Source of the DNA: Calliopsis andreniformis
Lineage: Eukaryota; Arthropoda; Insecta; Hymenoptera; Andrenidae
DNA length: 64,000 bases
Direction of reading: 5' to 3'
Assembly (NCBI RefSeq): GCF_051401765.1
Contig: NC_135066.1
Span: forward strand, 17,277,001 to 17,341,000
Shown: positions 10,736-23,440 of the stretch, in pieces
How the letters are laid out: every line of letters starts with the position of its first letter
Position numbering within the stretch: position 1 is the first letter of the stretch
Translations under genes and position numbers: made by a program
Notes under the pieces: generated by a model
Databases searched by the model: none
What the model was told of the DNA's origin: nothing
Seen by the model: only the letters and a program-made list of their open reading frames with translations

Positions 10736-13150
10736 TGGGGGCTGAACAGGGAGAGAAAGTGGGGTTGTTGAGAAGTGGTTTAAAATTGAGGAAAAGAAAT
10801 TAGTTCTTTAAACAGTACTGTCTCTGGTTAGTACTGCCACTAGGTAGCTTTGGAAGTCAGAATTAGTTTGTAAGAATAGAAGTAGGGAGTTTGGTATCAA
10901 ATGTTAAATTAGAGACCCAGTTGAGTAGAGATGTATAATAATTTAAATAGGGCGTCAAATTAACTAGAAATCTGAATTAAGTAAGAATCTGAACCATGTA
11001 GAGATCCAAGTTTAAATGAGTGTGAAGCGCTCAAATATGAAGACAACTTACTTAAACAAACAAACGACACAGCCTAATGATGTAGTTTACTTCCATGACT
11101 ATCAAAGCTAGGTCGAATGACCTCCCAGTACTAAACTTCTTACTGCAAAAATACGCATGCATAGATAATCTTCTAAACACCAGCTTCACCAGATACAAAG
11201 TCACCCATCACTGTGTACAGTCAATGAAATACGAACACACATGCATACCATGACTTACAAGCCAACGAAGATGCTATGGAAAAATTAGACGCCATCGGTC
11301 AGCGATATAACGCGAAACGTTACGGTTGGCGTTGCATCAAAAGAGCGTATTACAAGATAATTGAGCAACTCGGTTAGCTCAAAATTCAACGAGCCTCGTC
11401 GATAGACTCTGGTTGATCAATGAACCTTGAGCGAGCCAAAGAGATCAATGAACGCGAATGACTCGATGATGCCAAGTAGGAACAAAATAAACGGGGCCTC
11501 TTGTCAAGCTCGTACGAGAGGTTTAAATGAAAAGGCTAGTAGTTTTAAAAAAAGAGAGAGAGCGAGAGGGAGAAAGAAAAAGTAGAAAAAAAGAAGGAAG
11601 ATTCATAGGATATCCAACAACGACCAGCCCCAACCCGATAATATCCGTTGTCCATTCAAAGATACGGGGAGAGGGTTGGTATCACTGATCCCGGCGCCAC
11701 GTCATTCGATATTTTTGTCAGTAAAACGATATCAGGCAAATTGCATCTGTCCTTTACGCCGTGGCTCGGAGCCAGATCAAACGGTATTCGTCCCTGGATA
11801 TTACTCTTCCCTCGGCAGCGTCTGCTCCCAGGCACCGCTTTCTCGTGCCTATCTGGGCGTCGATCGAGTACCTTTCGACGCTAGAAAGGACGCGCGAGAT
11901 CGGGCGATAAATTTAGAGACGCTTCCTGATCGGATTTATCGAATGATTCACTTTGTTTCCGCTTTGAAAAGCGTCATCTACCACCAGCACTCTCATTTTA
12001 CATTTGGACCGATTAGGATCGTCGTCTCTGTGGAATATACTTTCAACTACTTGCTATAACGAGGTAACAAGTAGTCTCACGTGAAAATATAGTAAAGTTC
12101 TTAAATAAAGAAGCAGCTTGAGTGACCAATTTGATGTGATTTAAAAAATAATGAGGTTCGAAATTAAACCGTGCTATAAGCATAGGCAAATCATCAGCGT
12201 GAAATAGAATTACGTCCTAAGTGTTCATTAGAGGCTTTCATGGGACTAATCCCATACGTAACATTTCACTTTAGGGTCCCACAGAATAGATTACATATTC
12301 ATCATCCACAGCTCCATTTAACTGCCGACTTTGTAGTTTCTCTTCACTCTCAGTAGTGATTGACACATAACAAATATGAAACCTCTGATCATTAGATCTA
12401 ACAATCAAAAACTGCTCCCTCAGTAACCTAATTTAATTCACGACTCGTTCTGTCATCAGCTGTACCTAGAAGCGACTATAAATTCGTTCCTAGAACCTCG
12501 ACTAGCGCCTAATGTACTTTTAATTTGGCGCTCCTCCAGAGTAACTGGTTCAAACACGCGGCAGAGGCCGAGAACCCTGGGCAATGGCCGCAGGAACGGG
12601 ACTCTTATTGGCGTCGTATGTAAATCGCCCATATGCCGAGTCGACTCTTAAGCACACTGCAAGCATGCGGGCAAACAAAGTACGCAAAGCACGACTATCT
12701 TACGACACGGCATACGGGCGACAAGTAGGACGGTGTTGTTAAAGGAGTAGCAACCTCTACTGTGTCTACGGAGAAAAATATCGAAGGCCATGCTTCTCGC
12801 TCGTGGAGGACTTGGTTGCGTAGAGGAATAGAATACCGAGAACATATCTCGTTCTACATGGAATCCTAAATAATTAACTTTAGATAAATAGATAAGTAAG
12901 TAGATTTGATGAAAACAGAGATAGACTTAAGTAAGACTTCAATTTGTAGTAATATTATTTCTAAGTGGGTTAGAAGATTTACCAGAGATTTGAAAACGAA
13001 AGTAATAACTTTGAATCGAATTTCCAGCGTATGTAAAATTTGTATAAAAATAGAATTGAGATGATGAAGCCTTTAGTAAAGTGTCCCAAACTTGTAAGTA
13101 GATTGAAGGTCTTTCAAGACCAGTTAACTCAGAAAGCATGAAATCCAATC
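10736..13150. other. AT-rich valleys with small islands, no gene
   Basis: 10736-11280 starts strongly G-rich (10741-10800 has 22 G and 2 C) and becomes A/C-rich. 11281-12050 is mid-GC with a GA-rich tract at about 11549-11605. 12051-12540 and 12840-13150 are AT-rich around a small GC patch. No coding exon, RNA gene or transposon is recognised. Confidence 0.55.
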
Positions 13151-14690
13151 TACCAACGTCGCGTCATGGGACGATTCTCATCCAGCGTTCTTTTCTCAGT
13201 TGAGACAAGGGTCCCCGTATACCTGGGTCCTATAGGGACGAGGATCGCTTAAGAGCCATGAACGTAAGCCGTCCGAATATTTACGGTAGCTTCATCCGAG
13301 GTCCCCGGTGGTCGACAGTTGTCTAGCAAATCCTATTTACTGTTACCCAACAGACTATGAGTACTAGAGACGCTGGGAGGGTGCCTATCGCCCCTAGCTA
13401 ACCTACTGCCCTACTGCCATGAGTCTCACCCCTGAAAGAGACTCTCTCGTATCTCTCCTTTCTTCCTTCCACTAGCACGCTCTTCGTCTCCCTCGTGTTC
13501 TCTCTAGCCGCAATCGGCCTCTTGCTTTTTTTCCCTTGCCCCTACCCCCATACACGTCGCCATCTTTCATCGCACGCGTAACGGTCCTTCATAGATCGGA
13601 TCACGCGATGGTCTCACGATACTCCGTGGGACGAGCAGCCGTGTTTTTCGAGGATTCTTGCATCAGGGAAATCGTCCCCTCTTTTCAAACGCACCCCTTC
13701 AATTTTGCTGGTCATCGGCCCACCATTGAATACAGGAACCGACAAATCGAAGGGTATCGACAGACACTTTTGAACACGTGCTGAATTATGAAATTTGTTA
13801 ACTGTTAGTTGGACCCCAGAAAAACACTTGGGTAGCTATTGTTTATTCTCTACTTTGATGCAACTCATTTGCATGACGAAGGTTAGCGGTGGTATAAGGT
13901 GGAATCCTACAGAGATGTTTTCATTCTCGGAGCAGGAAGTATCATCGCCGGAAGGTTCCCTCGAAAAACGCGACCTAGACCCGCGTCACTATTCCGGCTT
14001 GCAGCTCTTTCAGGCTGCGCCCGTAATGTGGTTTAGCGTGGCATGACAGGAGGTACACTTGACGACAAAGAATTATTGATTTTTTCTGAGCGGGTTGAAC
14101 GAGTTGCTGGGCGGTTGAGCGGTCCCGGTAGGGTATTCGACAAAGGATGTTTTCCGAGTCCCTAACCTAGGTAACCCTTCTCCTACGCTTCTCCCAACCG
14201 TGTGTACGTGTTTTCATGTGTTACCCGGACTCCGTAGGCGTACTTGCACCCGCGTCGACGTGCGTGCACGTGTGTACGTGTGTATGCGCCAGGGGTCCGT
14301 GCTGCTGTATCTTTCCCTGTCCCTCCTTCCGACTTTCCAGCCTGTCCTCTTCCCCTCTTTTTCGTCTCTCGCTGCCCGCACGCCGTGTGTACTCAGCCGA
14401 TGCACCGAGGATTTAACTGCCTCATTGTCGTCCCAGCAGGCATCGGAGCTTCGGGACAGATGTGCAAAATTTAAGGTTAGAATACCAGAGAAATCGTCGC
14501 TGACGACGAGGTCCCGTCTCGCTCGTTTCAACCTCTTTCATGATCCTCGCGATGACGGTTGCCCCCTCGATCCTCTGAATGGGGAGCCGATGACGGACGA
14601 GTTTCCTCGAATCCAGTTGATAAATAGGCTTGCGGAGGTATTCGTCAGATGTGATGGTCACTTTGGGGTAGTAGGATGGTTCTGATTATA
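13151..14690. other. GC island with alternating purine-pyrimidine tract, no gene
   Basis: A GC-rich stretch with an octamer ATTTGCAT at 13867-13874 and a 32-base strictly alternating tract at 14258-14289. Open frames here are mutually overlapping and match no family. Confidence 0.55.
14258..14289. repeat. 32-bp alternating purine-pyrimidine tract (Z-DNA type)
   Basis: Every base from 14258 to 14289 alternates purine and pyrimidine (ACGTGCGTGCACGTGTGTAC and onward), mostly CG and TG steps. This is the class of sequence most prone to left-handed Z-DNA under negative supercoiling. Confidence 0.85.
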
Positions 14691-16400
14691 GGTCTGGGTG
14701 AAGAGACAACTGCGGTCTGCAGTGATACTTCTACTGTCAAATTCATTAGACAATTTAGGATCGAAGTAAGGTCTCGGTCCACTTAGAGTTCTAATACATA
14801 AGTTGAAAGAAATATAGAAAAGGACAGAAAATCACTCCTTATCATAACAGATCAGCAGACTCTGCCAAGTCCAAGACCCCATCACCAAGCGTCCTCATTT
14901 CTCCAAGAACCTCGCCACAGATCTCCCTTCTCTCTAGTTAACAATCATCATCCCGCTCCCAACATATCCCCATCGCGATCAGACAGTTGAACGAGTCCAG
15001 TCCAAAAGGTCAAAGACCCCCGGACTCGAAATCCCAGCAGAAAGGCAGCCGGTTGCACGGTCAAGTAAGACGCTCGAGAATGCATCGTAGCGGAACCCGT
15101 AGGTAATTGAACCATTAAAAATTCGCTCGATTCAGCGGGTCTCCCGTAATCAAAGAATACTTTTAAAAGCAAAGTGATCGGGCACTTTGGCCCCGCGTCT
15201 GACATCCCCTCCAGCGTTGTAGCAGGCTACTGACGGCCGCCGCGCCACCGCCGCCGCTGAAAGTGCATCCACGTTAGAGCCTCGGTCTTTTTGGCGCACC
15301 GTACACCCGAATAGTCTAGTCTAGCTTTCGCACCTTATGCACGCGAGGCTGCACATGCATAGTGCAACACGGCCGGTGCACCGGTTGGCGCGAGGCGGGA
15401 CGGGGGAGGGCACGGCCGCCAGGGAAAATCGATCGAATAAAAAAATGCTTGGCCGATGTCGACGTGTGACGAGGACGCGAATCGCGGCCGATAGGCGGAG
15501 GTGGAGGAGGACGAGGACGACGGCGGGGGTTAAAGGAGGGGTGGAAGGCGGACGGGGGCTTAGTATGCTGGCAGAAGGAGGGATAGTCCGGGACCATTGA
15601 AGAGTGAAACCGCTCAAAGCAGCTGCCCCCACATCCCCCCTCCCTCTGTCTCTCTCTGTTGCACCAGCGACCAACCTTTCAACCTCCTCCTCGCCCCTGA
15701 TCCTCGGCTCGCTTCGGCCTGTGCGCCCACCGACCCCAGAACCTCGACTCTCTCTTGCTCTTCGTAGCTTTGAAAACCACCCCTCTCCGCTCGGACGGAT
15801 CGTGCAACCCTGCACTGGCCCCCTCTCGCCTTGTGCTCTCTCCTTCTCGATCGCCCTCTCCCTTAAGGGAGCCCAAAACCGCGCGGCAAGAGTTCTCCAC
15901 GCGATGGAGAAAAAACCGGGTTATGCTTTGCCGATTGAGTCTGTGGATGTGACGCTTTTGGCCAGAGGTGGGTCATGGGTGGCAGGTTGAGTCATGGTAG
16001 GTGTGACAGATTTTGAGACAAGGAGAAATGAAGGAAGTTGAATGCAAGGAGTTTATAAATCCTAGTGCAAGTTGAGAGAAAGGGTTCTGTGATTAATGTT
16101 AGCGAGTTAGTTTAATCGGTGAGTCACTGTTAGTATTGCCTGTGGGAAATATAGATAAGAGTTTTCACTGGGAACGATAAAAATTCTCTTAATAATTAAG
16201 TCTGCAACTTCCAGGCATGAAAGTATCCAAAAGCTGTATAATCACAATCTTCGCTACTTGAACTTAAAAAGGTCAACCGATCCATTTCAAAAGGCACTTA
16301 TCCCAGCAGCAAACTCAAGAAAGGACATTAATTCATAACTCGTCTTCAATCGCATCTCCCATTCCACTAGCTCGTATTCTTAGCTAGCTCAATCGCAACG
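14691..16400. other. valley-island-valley, no gene
   Basis: 14691-14940 and 15971-16400 are AT valleys with the G/T-left, A/C-right pattern: 15961-16080 has 43 G and 11 C, and 16261-16380 has 14 G and 33 C. Between them lies a CpG-rich island that includes a GAGGA-rich stretch near 15496-15560 and a C/T-rich stretch near 15620-15740. Confidence 0.6.
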
Positions 16401-17290
16401 AGAGGCATATTCTTGGTTAACTCCAAAAGAGATCGATCGATCGTGTTTACCCGTCAAGCTCGAGATCGTCTCGCTTTCAGGGGCCATTCTCCTCGGGCCA
16501 GAAAAGGGTCAACGAAATAAAAGAAGCATGCGCGCTTGCTATCGGTTACCAGGACGCGGATCGGGCAAAGTATGCAAATGCTTTTCGATTTCAATGAGCA
16601 CCAGTCAGAGCGCGGACAAGTTCTTCTCTAATGCTCTTTGCATAATAAATTCCAAGTGATTTGCATCGGTCGAGCGTGCGGCGAAATTACTCGCCTATCT
16701 GTCTGCCGGCGATGCTACCGGGTAGAATGAAAACGAGTTAGCGAGGAGAAAAAGCCAGAGGATCAACGAGGGGCGAATAAGGGGGACGTGTGTCTAAGGC
16801 AGCCAGATGTAGAAGAAAAAAGGGAGAGAACGAGAAAGGGGGGAGAAGAGGGGAGTCGAAAAGCAAGGGGCACACGAAGAGTGTGCGCGCATTGTAAGAT
16901 CGGCGCGTGCGGCACGCGGAGCCTTCGACTGGGCTAAGTCCCTGTCCCCTGTCGTGGAACCCCCGTGTGTCAGCTCGGGGCCCCCCCCTTTCCTCACCTC
17001 TCGCCCTTCTGCCTTTTCGTGCTACCGTTTCTCGAGTTCCCTCTTTTATGAAGGGCGAGGGCCCAGGAGCTCATTGTCGGGGGCACATCTGCTGCGCGAT
17101 CGACCAACGATTGTCTCGCAAGCTTAGGAAACTTGCTCGTGGAAAAAAGGTAGCTTAGCGACGGGGAGACGTAGCACGCGGTCGAGATACGCGTGTGTCC
17201 CCTTTGTGGGGATGACTCGGGTGTCGGGGGACCTCGGACGAGTCCATGTCACTTCTGTGACTGGCTATCTGAAGGGTGATAATTTTTGAG
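16401..17290. other. GC island with POU octamer cluster, no gene
   Basis: This GC-rich island is notable for the octamer cluster at its left side. Its right side has only composition-driven open frames. Confidence 0.55.
16572..16666. promoter_or_regulatory. POU/octamer site cluster
   Basis: ATGCAAAT lies at 16572-16579, TTTGCATAATAAAT at 16637-16650 and the inverted octamer ATTTGCAT at 16659-16666. Three POU-type sites in 95 bases, in an intron of a neural fate gene, suggest an enhancer read by a POU factor of the Pdm/Nubbin or Vvl class. The class assignment is inference from motif and gene context. Confidence 0.5.
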
Positions 17291-19230
17291 TCGCCTTCCT
17301 TTGGCGAGAGGTTACGCTTATATTTCACATCACAATATAATTGTAAATTATTAAGTAGCTCTGTAAAGGTGTTTCATAGGAGAATGCTAATTTTAAATAT
17401 TATTGAGTGAAGTATTTATTAGAAAACGAAAGAGAAGCTTCGGATAGAAATCGCTCCTTATACAGGGTGTTTAGTTTAATAGTTTACTGTAAATGGTGTT
17501 AGCATTGTAAGTGCTACCGACACTTATTACAGGGTTTTCAATTAAACAAATCTCGCTGTATTAGATACTTAGTTATTGCTTTAGAGATCCTCAGTGTAAA
17601 AATAGTTAAAACACTGGACTAGATAAATTCTATCTATACTAGTATTCTATAGTACCTATTTCTACGTAAGGACTAATAAAATTTTATTAACCACTACTCT
17701 CTATAAATCACTCGCACCATCGTAGGAATAAAAAGACAAATCAGCCGCCCCTAAGTTCCTGTAACACGAATTCTAGCGTGACTTCCCTGCAGCTGCATCT
17801 TCACTCCCCAACCAACCCTCGCATTATATATCCAATCCCTCCTGTTCCACGTAGAACACGAAAAATCGCAAAATCCCGTGTCTCGCATTCGCTCGCGAAA
17901 GGTGTGTGCAGGGTGTCGCAGCTGTCCTGGAAGTTCCTCAGGCCGCTGAAAGAAACTCCAATTACGTTCCCCAGCGGTAATTTAACCGCGCGACACAGAG
18001 CCCCGGGAAAATGATCTAATTCGCGTATCCGTTCGGTGGATGCCCCCGTAGGTGCCGCGGAAAAGTTGATCGTTCCACGGCTCGTCACCCTATCCAAAAG
18101 CCGCGACCGGATACATCGCCCTCGCCGTTGCCCCCTCCGTGGCACCCTTCAGCGAGCGCAACAACCGCTTCGACGGTCGCAATCAACAACGCGCACCCTC
18201 TGCGCTCGCCTCGGAACCTCCGCGCCCACGGAATGCATCCGTATACTTGGCTGAGTGGCCGTGACGGAACAGAATGAAGTAATCACTTGTTAACTTGTAT
18301 TTTAATTACTTGATTTTCCGGTGGGCGTCGACAACGGCGACCAGCCGCGGCCCGGGGGAGAGGGCACGGGTAACCGCGACGCCGAGCGTCGTTTGCCGCT
18401 GGAAGTCTGAGTGTAGATGGCGTTAAAGTGTTAATTACTAATTAAGAAGGGTGCACAGGGTGCAGCATCAAGACCCTGCGCGACACCTTTTTGAACGCGC
18501 CCTCTGAATGGACGTTTACGCCCTGACGGGCAAACGCGTGTACTCACCCATCCATCCGCGCGCTCATGAGCCACGCAACCACCGACACGTTCGCGCGCAC
18601 ACACACAGAGGTCGATCTGTCCGGACGCGGGGCGGAACAGAGAGGACATGCGTCTGTGGACGCGTCTACTCGGCTGCACGCGCGCGAGACGCGAGACACG
18701 AAGCGATGCGACCAGACGAGATGCAACCAGACACACACAGACGGGGGCCAGCGTTAGCTTGCCCGCGCGCGCCTGTGCCACGGATGCTTAATGTTCTCTC
18801 GTTATATGCACTTTCACGCCTCGTGCCCGTTACCCGTGAGGATAAAGTAGAGCGTGGCACGACGTTCCTCTCGAATTCTTTGCGAGCTTCTTCTTCCGCA
18901 CCCTCGCTGCGCGACCGCCGCGGTTTTTCCAGGCTGTGACGACATCGGCCGCCAACCAACGTGGCCTCACAAAGAGGCTACGCGTGAATTTATCTCTGCT
19001 GATGGCGGCTGAATGCGCCGGTAAGCGCCGCCGCGCGATGTCTCTCTGTTAATTGTGCTGAACGTGCCAGCCGTTCTGTAAATGGACCCGTTTCTGCCCG
19101 CTGATAATTACAAGGTGAAAGGAGCCTGCTGTGGTAATAAGGAATCGCCTGGCTACCCGTTGTCGAGCTTCCTTGTGCCACAAATTAAATGCTCCTTTTA
19201 ACGCTCCTCGAGACCAGACTTTGCTTCTAT
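17291..19230. other. AT valley then GC island with TAAT patches, no gene
   Basis: 17291-17760 is AT-rich. 17761-19230 is GC-rich with AT-rich homeodomain-like patches at 18291-18312 (TTTTAATTACTTGATTTTCC) and 18428-18444 (GTTAATTACTAATTAAG). The right part (18960-19190) has the even, non-repetitive look of a conserved element, including CTGATAATTACAAGG. No coding exon was recognised. Confidence 0.5.
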
Positions 19231-21210
19231 TGCGCTTGATATCTGTGGATCAGGGATTTAGGGTCAGGCTGGGGATTGTTGCCTTGGAGGCTGTTCAGAT
19301 TATTTTGCAATTATTGATATAATGGTGTAGGTCCGAGGTGAGGCTAAAGATTTTCGAAAACTTTTGAATAAAGTAGAACTTCAAATAAAGTAACTGGGGT
19401 ATAGTAATTTGTGTTTTTCAGTCTGGAAGTATAAGTATAGTTGGTATTGAGATTTAGATAGCAAATAATATCCGTTTGAAATCGGCGTCGATTTTAAACC
19501 TTTGGTAACTTGGGCTTCTGAGGTTCAGTGAAAAATGGATTGATCGGATTTAAGTTTCATTCTTTGGTAGTGATAAGGTCTCTTGTTGAAGTACTTATTT
19601 GCATCTAGGTCTAGGTTTAGATATTTATAATATAGTAATCTTTGAGTATTAAGTTGAACTTTACTTATCAAAAAAGAATTGTAACCCAAGTTAAATTTCC
19701 TCTGAACCTAATTTCAACTTTTCTCAATCCTTCTTCTGCTCATCTATGAAAATTTTAATCTTACTCGAAAGCCACTTTCAAGAATTCATAATACCTGTGT
19801 ACTATTCAGATCAATTATACCCAAACCTTAATTTTACATTATCTCAAATCTATAAAAGAACAGACTAATTCCAGACCCAAGTTCCGCCTCAAAAGCTTAA
19901 ATCAATGAAACGCCAAGACCATCGCGCGCAACAGATGAGCTTCCCTCAGCCTAGCGTCACGTCCCAACCCAGCGAAATTACCGTTCGAAACGATCTCGTA
20001 AATCGATTGTAATTTCAAGGGATCGATGTTTCCCCTCGCAGAGATACATTTAAAGGATGCAAAAGTTCGTCGGCACTGGCACAGCTGTTTCTACGAAGGG
20101 AGGAGGGGGGAGTGAACAAAGGTTTCAAGGTGATCGACGCTGGGTCCGACACTTTGCGAATCTTGGCAGATTGTTGGCCGTTTCTTAAGCGTCTTCTCCC
20201 CTTCGAGGGAGTCGCTCGTGGGAAAGTTTCGGCAAGAAAGCCGAGGGGTTGAGACTTTAAGGGTCAGCGTCGGTCTTGGGGAGCTGAGGTGTTCAGCATT
20301 GTCGAAGGTCGACCGACTTGGCATAACCGTTAAAAGGGAGCCGGCTGGTTGGCTTAAGAAGCATGAGTCGTGGATCGTGGTGAATAGGGGCGGGCCGGGG
20401 GGAAAGCGTGTAAGGCGAGAAGACGCGAGTCGTCGTTATGGCAAGAGTCACTTTGCAGCCAGAAAACGCGCGCGCTTTTCCACGCCCCTGTTTTCAACCC
20501 CTTGTTTGCCGAGTCGCAATGCAAATGGCTTTCCTTTGAAACACGCGGAAACGTTTAATTTCTCGAAGGATAGAGGAGGTCCGGTGTTGCCTCGCTATAG
20601 ATTCACGGTTACTTGCGGCGGGCTTATAGTAAGACATCTCTTAAGTCAGCTAATATTCTTGTACCTCGGTCTTATCTCCTCAAATATTTTGTTATGGACT
20701 ATTTGACAATACGGTGAATCTGCGAAACGAGCTTATAACGAGGGGACAGTATGTCTTTCAATTATCTACATGGGCTGGTTGTACGTGGGGAAGACGCTTC
20801 GGTGAACGACAGGGCTGCACGAAGATCGTACCCCTTTTTTCCCCGAATCGGCCACACAGTGGGGAAGGAGTGGTGCAAAATTAAAAAAAAAAAAAAATAC
20901 AGCCTAGCGTTCCCCCTTTTAATTGGTACTCTCGCCTATACGGCGTGCAACCGTTTACAAAAGCGACGCGTCGAAACAGCAACTCGCGGTGATAAAGATC
21001 ACGCATGAAGGAGGCGTCACCTCGACAACCATCATTGCCATTAAACGCTTCAATACGCGGCACCTCTAAAGCTCGCATTGTTGCGTCGCCTGCGCCACAA
21101 TGCTCGCTACCGTCGCGGAAAAGGAATTCACGAATTCGTCGCCTGACGATCCCTCGTTTCTTTTTGCTGAGATCCGCGAGCGCGAAAATTGGGGGATTCG
21201 GAGAACACTT
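19231..21210. other. AT valley then GC island, no gene
   Basis: 19231-19910 is an AT valley that runs from G/T-rich to A/C-rich, with an octamer ATTTGCAT at 19597-19604. 19911-21210 is GC-rich with an octamer ATGCAAAT at 20519-20526 and a poly(A) run at about 20883-20897. No gene is seen. Confidence 0.55.
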
Positions 21211-23440
21211 TATACAGAGTAGCAATTTTATTCTTTCAATTTTCTGTAGAAAATTGAGAAGGCTTGTGAAATCACTTTCATTTACTACAAATTTCTGTTT
21301 CCAGAAACTTTTTATATAATTATTTTTTATCAGCATCAGATTGAAATTTTGTTTAGAAAACTAATTAACTAGATATCTGAACCTAGATTTCTTAAACAAA
21401 TTTCTTCATCGCGTTTAAAGCCTACCATTCTAATTTAACATTGTAACACTTTAAAGTTAATATAATTCTATCACATTTTTCTATTATTTATTTTATTATG
21501 ATTAATCCATTCAGTAGATGCTTTTACTTTTCGCCGTACATGAAAGGCAACTCAATGACGCGTGGGAGTCCATTAAATCGTAGTCTGAGAACGTGCCCCC
21601 TAGGTCGAACAAATTGCAGGAAATAAGGATACTTCTAAACCTTCCCTCTCCCGTTTCAAGAGAGAGAGAGCGTAGAATCTCTCGCGGAGCTAAGGATCGC
21701 GAATAACGCGAGGTAACGATTTCCGTTCGCGGCAAGGGCTAATTATTCTCTCCTCGAAGACACCCCGCATCTTCGTCGCCTTTCTAACCACCACCGCCCT
21801 CTTTGTCTGTCTTTTTTTTTCGGTGGCAAAGGCAGCTCATAATTAGATGCTAATAATCGGCACCCTCCAGGAGGATCACGCTCTTTTCCTCTCTGTCTCC
21901 GTTTCTCTCTCGACGTCGCCCCGTTGCAACGGGGCGCAAGAAAACCCAAGCCCCTGAAGAGCTTATTATTATCCTAATTATACAATACTATAATGAATGA
22001 CTCCGTGGCTCACCCTCTAGCCCTTACTCACACTATCTTCCTCTCTGCTCCTCTCTCTCGATCTCTCTGTCTCTCTACACCAATCTCTCCCTCTCGCTCC
22101 TCCTTCTTTCTTCTCGCTCACGGTTGCTCTTCTCCTCTGCACTTGGTGGTCGAAGAGTGGCAATTCTAGCACTCGGGCTTTTTGTCAAACCGACTACGGA
22201 ACTAGCGCCGTCTCCCTCGCGCCCTTACACCCTATTATGCGACCAGCCTCGTCTCTCGTCCCGTTTTCTCTCTGTCTCCTCTGGTGTCTGTTTTAATTAG
22301 GCACTTCGCGGATATATATACGTATCTACCATGCGGTATTACGGGTAGGTACATAAGCCAGACCCAAGCCGAGCCGAGCCCAGACCTAGCCCAGTCTCTG
22401 CCAACCATATTCCGCCTATACTCGGCGATCCGACGAGCTTGAATGCGGTTGATGGGTGGTTGAGTAAGGATTATAGACGCAGGTGACACATACACGTTGC
22501 CTCCGAGAGCCTGAAGTCGGGGGTGGCTCGGCCCTGATGGGTGGGTGCCTGGTGACGGTTCAAGGAGACGGTTCGAATAGAGAGACGAAAAGAGAGAGAC
22601 GAGCACGTGGGCGCGAGAGCGAAAGGGAGGAGGGCTACGGCAGGAAGCGAGAAAGTGAAAACGCGAGAGCACGCAATCCGCCGAGAGACGGAGGGAGTGA
22701 GAAAGGGCGAGGGACCACATGGGATTCTGCAGAGGCACGCTCCTCTTTCAATTCTCCTCTCTCGTGTGCACAACCTTCTCTGACTGACTGCCGATAAGAG
22801 CACGCGAAATTGTCTTAATTGGCGAGAGAGCCAATCTGGAGTGATCGAATGAGAAGAGCCTCTCGCGTCTCTGCCACCTGACTCCTCCTCTCGCTCCTTT
22901 CTTCTGCACGCTACCTATAGCTCGCGACGTGACGCACGAAGGATCCCATTGTTTTCTTTCGCTGGCTCGAGTGCGTTCGATCCACGAGTGCCGGAACGAC
23001 GGTGATCTTGTCCCCGCGACTATCGATACCCCAGGTCTTCTTCGTTATCTCGGCTCACGAGCATTCCTCGAAAATTAATGTTGGGTACGCTTGCGTTTCG
23101 ATCTGGCAAAATCTCAGCACAATGTCTACTGCCTCATGCGTTATCAAGAATGAAGAATAGCGAGGTCTCGCGTGAATGCACCTTTTAAAACCAACACTGG
23201 GGAGCGTTCCCTTAGGTATTCGATCTAAATCTCTAATTAACCTAACATTTCACTATCGCGGAATCCATCTCCTCTACTGAGGAACTAAGGTCCTCATAAG
23301 GCAGTTCTGTAAATTCAATTGCAGCAACTATCACTGCCCAAGAAATGCTCAGCTTAGAAAACCCGAGTACCCAAGGACCCCAAAAACTGATCAAAGACGC
23401 TGTACTAAATATACAAGAATCTTAACGCAATATTCGATAT
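21211..23440. other. AT dip, GC island, weak valley; no gene
   Basis: 21211-21520 is AT-rich. 21521-23100 is GC-rich, with CTCTC-type pyrimidine runs at about 22030-22105 and GA-rich stretches at 22580-22700 that create false frames on both strands. 23101-23440 is a weak valley ending A/C-rich. Confidence 0.5.
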
